From the NCBI GenBank assembly GCA_963971405.1, contig OZ020485.1, forward strand, positions 17,174,001 to 17,238,000: DNA of 64,000 bases. The letters run 5' to 3'. How positions within the stretch are numbered: position 1 is the stretch's first letter; the number at the start of each line of letters is the position of its first letter. The notes beneath the pieces are model-generated. The model saw only the letters and a list, made by a program, of their open reading frames with translations, made no database searches and was not told the DNA's origin. The translations under genes were made by a program, and so were the position numbers. Origin of the DNA: Psococerastis gibbosa. Lineage: Eukaryota > Arthropoda > Insecta > Psocodea > Psocidae. Shown piece after piece: positions 58,682 through 64,000 of the stretch.

Positions 58682-59713
58682 AAAAAATTGTTTGAAATAC
58701 TCAAAAAGGCAGGACTGAAATACAAAGATAGACGAATTATTATGGCATTGTATAAAGAAGAGACGGCTGTCATCAGGTGCGGTAACGCTGAAGAACAAGC
58801 AAAAATTAAATCAGGAGTTCGACAAGGATGCTCACTCTCTCCAGTCCTGTTCAACCTGTATATTCAGTTTGCTCTAAATGAAATGAGGGAAGCCCTCAGA
58901 AACACAAGAGGTGTAAGAATACATGGACAAAAAATAGACATGATAAGATATGCTGATGATATAGCCTTGATCGGGGAAAGCGAAGAAGAACTGCTTGAAT
59001 CATTGGTTACAATGCAGAATGTTTTAAAAGAATACAATATGAAGCTAAACAAGGCAAAGACGAAGACTATGGTGGCCAGCCGGGAAGAAACCCTAGCCAA
59101 TGTCGTCCTAGAGGGGGTAACTCTAAAGAACGTCAAGTCCTTCCCATACCTTGGTAGTGCGATTACACAAGATGGAAAATCGGCACAAGAAATCTCTACC
59201 AGAATACATCTTGCAAGAGTGGCATTCAACAAAAAATCCAAAATGTTTGAATCAAATAATATTGACATGAAAATAAGAAAACGAATGCTTAAAACACTGG
59301 TATGGAGTATACTGCTGTATGGCTGCGAAACTTGGTGCATACATGAAAGTGACAAAAAGAAACTAGAGGCCTTTGAGATGTGGTGCTACAGGAGAATGCT
59401 GCAAATTTCATGGCGAGACCATATTGCGAATGAGGAGGTGCTTCGTAGGCTAAACGAAAAAAGAACATTAACGATAGCTATTTCTACGAGGAGGGCCAGA
59501 TTTATGGGGCACCTTATCAGGCATGAAAGCCTTCTAAACACCATTGTTGAAGGCTCAGTCGAGGGCACAAACCACAGAGGCAGGCCGAGAAAGGAGCACA
59601 TGGAGGACGTAATGGCGGACATGGAGTGCGGGACCTACTGGGAAATGAAAAGGATCGCGGAAGACAGGGAGGAGTGGAGAAGAAGAGTCAAGTTGCTGCA
59701 AACCAATCGATAG
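58682..59713 (+). CDS. C-terminal half of the same LINE RT, downstream of the nonsense codon
   Basis: In the same frame as 56723..58681. It carries SGVRQGCSLSPVLFNLYIQ, IRYADDIALIGESEEE (the two adjacent catalytic Asp residues), thumb sequence, GCETWCIHESDKKKLEAFE and a C-terminal GRPRKEHMEDVM region. The ORF ends at 59713. Taken alone it would lack the endonuclease and the first RT motifs. Confidence 0.85.
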   Translation, partial: KKLFEILKKAGLKYKDRRIIMALYKEETAVIRCGNAEEQAKIKSGVRQGCSLSPVLFNLYIQFALNEMREALRNTRGVRIHGQKIDMIRYADDIALIGESEEELLESLVTMQNVLKEYNMKLNKAKTKTMVASREETLANVVLEGVTLKNVKSFPYLGSAITQDGKSAQEISTRIHLARVAFNKKSKMFESNNIDMKIRKRMLKTLVWSILLYGCETWCIHESDKKKLEAFEMWCYRRMLQISWRDHIANEEVLRRLNEKRTLTIAISTRRARFMGHLIRHESLLNTIVEGSVEGTNHRGRPRKEHMEDVMADMECGTYWEMKRIAEDREEWRRRVKLLQTNR

Positions 59714-60031
59714 ATTGTAACCCCAGAAGAAGACTAATTGATAAATTGGAAAACATGTTCGAGTAAACTCGGACCGGTTCTTCATGAAGCGATCGCTTCA
59801 GGCGCCGCTCTTTGGCAGCGTTGGGTATCAAGAAATTAAAAACCTATTATTTTGCACCTATATTTTCAAATTCAAAACATTTACCCAGGATGGAAGATCC
59901 TTGGGAGCTGGAAGTTTGCCCCTTCTTCAAAACTATAACGACCGTCGTAACGGCCAGGCTTGGTCTGTTCGAAAGAATACGTGGCAAGTGATATCGCAAT
60001 CTCTCCTACATATACAACTCTAGGTCAGTCA

Positions 60032-60252
60032 GTAGATAAATAAATAAAGGACATTTTTTGTTCTATTACTAAGCCAACCTAGCGGAGTTAGCGCTATAAA
60101 GCCCTCTCTTACACTCAACTAGGAAGGCCCGGGACCGCCTGCTTTAAATGCCTTCCGAAGCATGGCCAGAAAATGTAGGAAGTGTAGTACTCGAACCAGC
60201 AACCGTTCGGGTGGGAAGTCAGAGTCCGTACCGCTACTCTACATGTCTTGAC
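60032..60252 (-). mobile_element. SINE B copy
   Basis: Near-consensus body (agcggagttagcgctataaa, ccctctcttacactcaacta). Tail visible as gataaataaataaagg at the left. Head ends near 60252. Confidence 0.85.
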
Positions 60253-60726
60253 AGAGTGGGTGGAGATTTCATTTTAGTGTCATCCTAAAAACAGTTGATC
60301 TAATATTTCATAATATTGTCTCTATTGGATGTAAACAGATAGTCAATACTACAATATTGTACTATTATACTACAATAATAAAACAAAGGCCAATGCAGTA
60401 ATAAATTATGAAGGCCATGAACGATTCCCGAATGTTTTCGAAAATAATTAATTTCATTATTTATCATCCGTTTCGGTTTACATACCACACATTTTGACTT
60501 AATGCATTACAATATAAAGTATTTTACAATAGCCCTCTGAATATTGTGTACAGTCATGGGTGCCCAGGGGTTCCCAAACTCTTGTGTCCATGAACCACTA
60601 GATTATTGTATGATTTTCCGTGTACCACCATGGCTGTGATAGGAAAATCGTCCAATTCTAGGACTCCAATGTAGGGTTGCTCTCGTGACTTCGTGGAAAC
60701 GAAACATAATGTGTAGAGTAATAAAA

Positions 60727-60899
60727 TTAAACAAATTTGCACAATTTCCACAAAAATACATATATGATTAAAAATTAGTTACTGCTGTTCCGGTGTTATG
60801 ATGGTGTTCTGAAGATGGTGTAACACCGAAACAGCTGTAACTAATTTTTAATTTGTAATAGTATATGTATTTTTGTGGAAATTGTGCAAATTTGTTTAA
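60727..60899. repeat. 173-bp near-palindrome (hairpin) with arms of about 75 bp
   Basis: Left arm: ttaaacaaatttgcacaatt, ccacaaaaatacatata, aaaaattagttac. The right arm contains the reverse complements in order and ends gcaaatttgtttaa. The loop is around tgatggtgttctgaag. Confidence 0.8.
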
Positions 60900-61366
60900 G
60901 GCCAAACCGGAGACTTGTGACTTTGAAGGTTGAGCGTAGAAAAGCAGTGGGTTTTGCTGTTTACTGTTTATTTCCTCCACTATAACGATCATCAGGAACA
61001 CTAAGTTAAGAACCTTGTTCGTTACTAATTCCATCCCAAAAGTACTGTTTGTAACGACCTTTGGTTCTATTAATATGCTATATACGTTCCCGATCCACTT
61101 GCACTGAGTCTACCTGATTTCAAATCCAACGTATTGGGCATTATAAATAAATTAAAGTCTTTCAGCTCTTGTGTTTTTCTTTGTAGCTGTATTATTGTAT
61201 TGCATGTATTACTAGTATTATAGGCTATTTGACTGCACTTAAACTTTACACTTTAAGTGCTATTGTTGGGGCATATGTATACCTGTTGATGGCACCAATA
61301 AACCAATTTAAAATAATTTATTATCTATCATTCTTAATGGGCAATTAGACACACAGTAGGCTATAT

Positions 61367-61782
61367 CAAGGCCGTACCAAGGAATTCTGTCTGAGAGGGA
61401 GGTTTCAGTCAAAAATATGCTGTACTCGTATGCAATTTTGCATAATTTTGGCATATACATGTATTCAACGTCTCAACCCAGAAAGGTTTTGATATAATAG
61501 GTGCAAAAATGTGGGGTTTTTGCTTTGAATAACAATGAACTTCAGACCGACGAAGATTAATATAACTGCAAACAGAGGAGCCCGTGAAGGAGATCCCCAA
61601 AATTCGGGATTTACCCAGTTTTACACTCCAAGACTTACTGAAATGACTCCACCCCGGGAGAACTTTTTTAAAATATAGGTGCAAAATTGTGGGGTAATAA
61701 TACCGGCAGAAAATTTCAGAAAATTTATTTTAAGAAGGGGTCAAAACCGGTGCACCCCCCCCCCCCCCCCAGTACGGCCTTG
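61367..61782. mobile_element. hAT-type MITE (caaggccgtacc TIR), near-perfect TSD
   Basis: Termini caaggccgtacc and agtacggccttg. Flanks ggctatat (61359..61366) and ggctctat (61783..61790) match 7 of 8. A run of about 18 C's sits just inside the right end. At about 416 bp it is longer than its relatives. Confidence 0.85.
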
Positions 61783-61790
61783 GGCTCTAT

Positions 61791-63040
61791 TATTATCTAT
61801 TATACACGTATTATATATTTAGATTACTGAACTATTTAATCCACCGACATAAAACCTTTACATAGATCTCGATCTCATCTCTCTGGGTGCCTTTCGGCCT
61901 TTCCTTTGGGGCTTCGGCCCCTGAGGCGGCCGCCTCACTGTCTCATTCTTCCGCCTTATCGCCACGCGGAATACAACAATATTTACCCATGAGTGAACAG
62001 TTGCCGGTTAACTTTTTTTCTCGGGAATCGTTTAAATTGAACGAGTCGCATGACCAATCAAGGCCGCAGTTAAAGTCATTGCAAGTTTAACTGTTTTAAC
62101 CCGTTTAGGCCTGTCAACTGCCAGTCAAATCTAATGGCCAGTACAGCCGCTGCATTTCCCGGCTTTACCAGTATAAACTTGTCGCTGTTTATGATAGGAG
62201 TTAATGAATGTGAGAGACCGATGCCCTTTTCGCCAGTCTCACCAATGACGTAAAAATAGAGACAGCTTTTATACTTCTATCTGCATATGTTACACATAAA
62301 TAAACTAAAACCTAGTGTTTTAGCAAAACTTGTTGTAATTATATTACTATAACTAGTAGAATCAGTCAAACCCCAATAATCGTTAAAAAATTAACTCTGT
62401 CTAAGAAACCCTCTGGTGTTAGTAGCCTACTACATATAAAACCCTGAGCCCTTTCGCATGAACTGCCATCTAAAAAGAGAAAACCCACTACCACAGTTAC
62501 ATCTTATCAGCGATTTGAGACTTGCTCAACTCGGGAAATCTTCTGGCGGCAAACCAGAGGGTCTGGACCCCACTCCCCCCGAAATATTTTCAGAATGGAG
62601 TTTTAAACATATTACCTATTAAAGGTTACCTCACCTCCGGTGACGTCAGGTGGAACCCCCACCCCCCGAAAAAAAACTTTCTGACTACGGCCTTGGACTC
62701 GTCCTAGTGGTGGGATGCCCTCCATCCGCCACTAGAATCAAGTAAACTAAAACAAATTCAAATGGTGTCCCGATAGGCACGCCATTTTCGTTTTTAAAAA
62801 ACAAATGGAAGATAAAACCAATTAATCCGAAAGGGTGTACTAAAAAGAAGTTCCTTAATCGAAAATAAATCATTTGCTTAGACTTACGGTTAAAAGAAAA
62901 TCTAGATCAGCTTTTAAAACCCTCCAGGCGAGAGAAATTTATAAAAATACACGGAATATAGCTTGCACTGCCCAGGATTTAGGGATTTCTATTGGGTATA
63001 AAGCGATCTCCAATGCGAGGGTAGTTCAAAAAATATCCAA
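61791..63040. other. No gene recognised
   Basis: A GC-rich spot at 61890..61970 (gcggccgcc) is short and without a family motif. Otherwise only a MITE end fragment. Confidence 0.4.
62600..62696. mobile_element. Right-end fragment of a hAT-type MITE
   Basis: Ends gactacggccttg like the caaggccgtagcc family. The left half is replaced by a block (ttacctcacctccggtgac) also seen at 56071..56090. Confidence 0.4.
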
Positions 63041-63100
63041 CTTTTTTTTGTTTATTACTAAGCCTTCCTAGAAGAGTTAAGGCTGTAAAGCCCTCTCTTA
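63041..63100 (-). mobile_element. SINE B 3' fragment
   Basis: tttattactaagccttcc and gttaaggctgtaaagccctc match the SINE B body and tail. It joins directly to SINE A sequence. Confidence 0.6.
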
Positions 63101-63107
63101 TAAACCG

Positions 63108-63300
63108 AAATTAGAAGATTCAGACAAAACTTGATTTGGCGGGATTCGAACCCACGATCTACAACTATTCGGAGCGTTGGGTAGGCGTAGACTGTGGGGT
63201 TCAATCCCGTCCAGTTTTTTTCTAAATCCTCTTATTTCTGTTATAACGAAGAGGTTGCCTCTTCAACCTAAGTTAGTTTAATGTCAATGTTATATATACC
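63108..63300. mobile_element. Two SINE A 3' halves in inverted orientation
   Basis: The left half (aattagaagattcagac, then ggcgggattcgaacccacga) is on the minus strand. The right half (gtggggttcaatcccgtcc, ttttttctaaatcctctta) is on the plus strand. The two can pair as a hairpin. A shared tail (ttgcctcttcaacctaagtt) follows. Confidence 0.6.
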
Positions 63301-63327
63301 ATTTAGTACAGCAATATATAGAATTAG

Positions 63328-63390
63328 GCCGTTTCTTACACATAACTAGGAGGGCACAGGACCGCCTACTTTACATGCCCTCCGCGCTTC
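63328..63390 (-). mobile_element. SINE B mid-body fragment
   Basis: cttacacataactaggaggg and ggaccgcctactttacatgc match the body. It may be the remainder of the fragment at 63041, displaced by the SINE A insertion. Confidence 0.5.
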
Positions 63391-64000
63391 AACGATTCTG
63401 AAAAGGCATAGCTGTGCCTGAGGGGGGAGGGGGCAAAACATCGCCCTCGCTGCCCCTCCCCACTCTTTATTACGAGCACTTGTACATTGGGTGTACTTGC
63501 CCTAGCCATGTTTCTGTCTGTAAGAACGGAACTCAAATTCAAAAAGCTCTGAGAGGCGTAGTCCACTTCGCCTCTTCCCGCTCCCTGTATGGATATCTTC
63601 AGTCAGTTGCTTCAGGAAGATAGGGCCCCGATTCGGGAAGCCCCCCTCCTTGATGTACACATACAGTGTGTGCTAACCTGCCCTCTGCCTTAACAGAATA
63701 TACCCGAACCTTCCAAACTTCTTGACCTACCCTCCTTTCTGTAAGATCGGGACTCAAATCCAAAAAGCTTGGGTGGGTAGTGAGCTATAACGATTCTGAA
63801 GAGGCGTAGCAGTCCCGGGGGGCGCATCCACTTCGCTACATCCCGCCCTCTCCCCTCCCATGGGCGTATGGATACCTGAAGCCCCCTCCTTTATCTACAA
63901 ATCAACTTTGTCTTCGGGGAGAACTCCCCAATGCAAACCTTATTATAAGGGGCCCTTCTCTTGGAATTCTGTGTTTTTCTGAAGATCTCTTGTCGGTAAG
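63391..64000 (+). repeat. Direct repeat of about 228 bp, running off the window
   Basis: ctgtaagaacggaactcaaa at 63519 recurs as ctgtaagatcgggactcaaa near 63739, followed in both by ccaaaaagct-like text, gaggcgtag, ccacttcgc and tatggata. Gene-free otherwise. Confidence 0.55.

Larger units (their letters stand above)
56340..59745 (+). mobile_element. Nearly full-length RTE-like endonuclease/reverse transcriptase LINE with one nonsense codon
   Basis: One frame runs from the ATG at 56723 to the stop at 59713, broken only by a TAG at 58679..58681. An N-terminal basic segment precedes an apurinic-type endonuclease: ATWNVRTL, GIAEMRW (catalytic Glu), MGDWNAVVG, YTWISPGDRTRTQIDYIL and SDHNMVI. Reverse transcriptase motifs follow: KSPGTDEIPAELLK, YGFRRGRGTREAI, LAFIDLEKAFDKV, RQGCSLSPVLFNLYI and the catalytic RYADDIALIGE. 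The C-terminal region has GCETWCI and a GRPR stretch typical of insect endonuclease-RT proteins. There is no RNase H. The stop falls in the RT palm at a normally sense position, so the copy is probably not autonomous. The upstream boundary is uncertain; the leader may reach 56340, after an A-run at 56308..56323. The tail contains cagaagaagac. Clade (RTE or a neighbour) is inferred from motifs only. Confidence 0.88.

Noticed and set aside
56728-59785. Many minus-strand frames over the endonuclease/RT LINE
   Set aside because: Antisense shadows of the LINE reading frame.
1-64000. CRISPR array, operons, prophage or bacterial genes
   Set aside because: The window is eukaryotic; repeat spacing, introns and LINE/SINE content exclude these.

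Overview
The window is eukaryotic, almost certainly from an arthropod and probably an insect. It is AT-rich, repeat-dense and mostly non-coding. Spliceosomal introns, non-LTR retrotransposons with target-site duplications, tRNA-derived SINEs and many MITEs rule out a prokaryote. The clearest host gene is the + strand hyperpolarization-activated cation channel gene Ih (HCN family). Exon 37054..37306 is recognisable by its protein, and a probable preceding exon lies at 24521..24789. The two fit in splice phase (phase 1) and are 12.3 kb apart. No S1 or later exon was found downstream, so nearly all of the window appears to be intron or flank of Ih. Species was not determined.

On the minus strand, inside what I infer is the next Ih intron, sit two tandem paralogues of a secreted beta-propeller protein. 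Copy 1 (41441..43386, with an inferred TATA box and a non-coding first exon near 44316..44360) has seven propeller repeats plus a long beta-rich C-terminal domain with weak resemblance to aerolysin/ETX-MTX2-type modules. It carries one frameshift and two in-frame stops. Copy 2 (47826..48779) has an intact frame but ends right after the seventh repeat.

The rest is mobile DNA. LINEs: an RTE-like endonuclease/RT element with one nonsense codon (56340..59745), two 5'-truncated RNase H-bearing R1/LOA-like elements with 12-13 bp target duplications (11027..12252 and 40247..40952), and several short RT 3' ends. SINEs: family B (tRNA-Glu-like head, TTTA tail, about ten copies), family C, and family A. 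DNA transposon derivatives: a set of hAT-type MITEs with 8-bp target duplications and internal oligo-G/C runs, a Tigger/pogo-like MITE, a 397-bp long-TIR MITE in two orientations, and several fold-back elements. There are also tandem arrays and long GAA/CTT/CTG microsatellites. Nested insertions give a relative chronology in several places.

No rRNA, genuine tRNA gene, CRISPR or operon was seen. All calls are by reading only; family assignments of repeats rest on motifs and on within-window copies.
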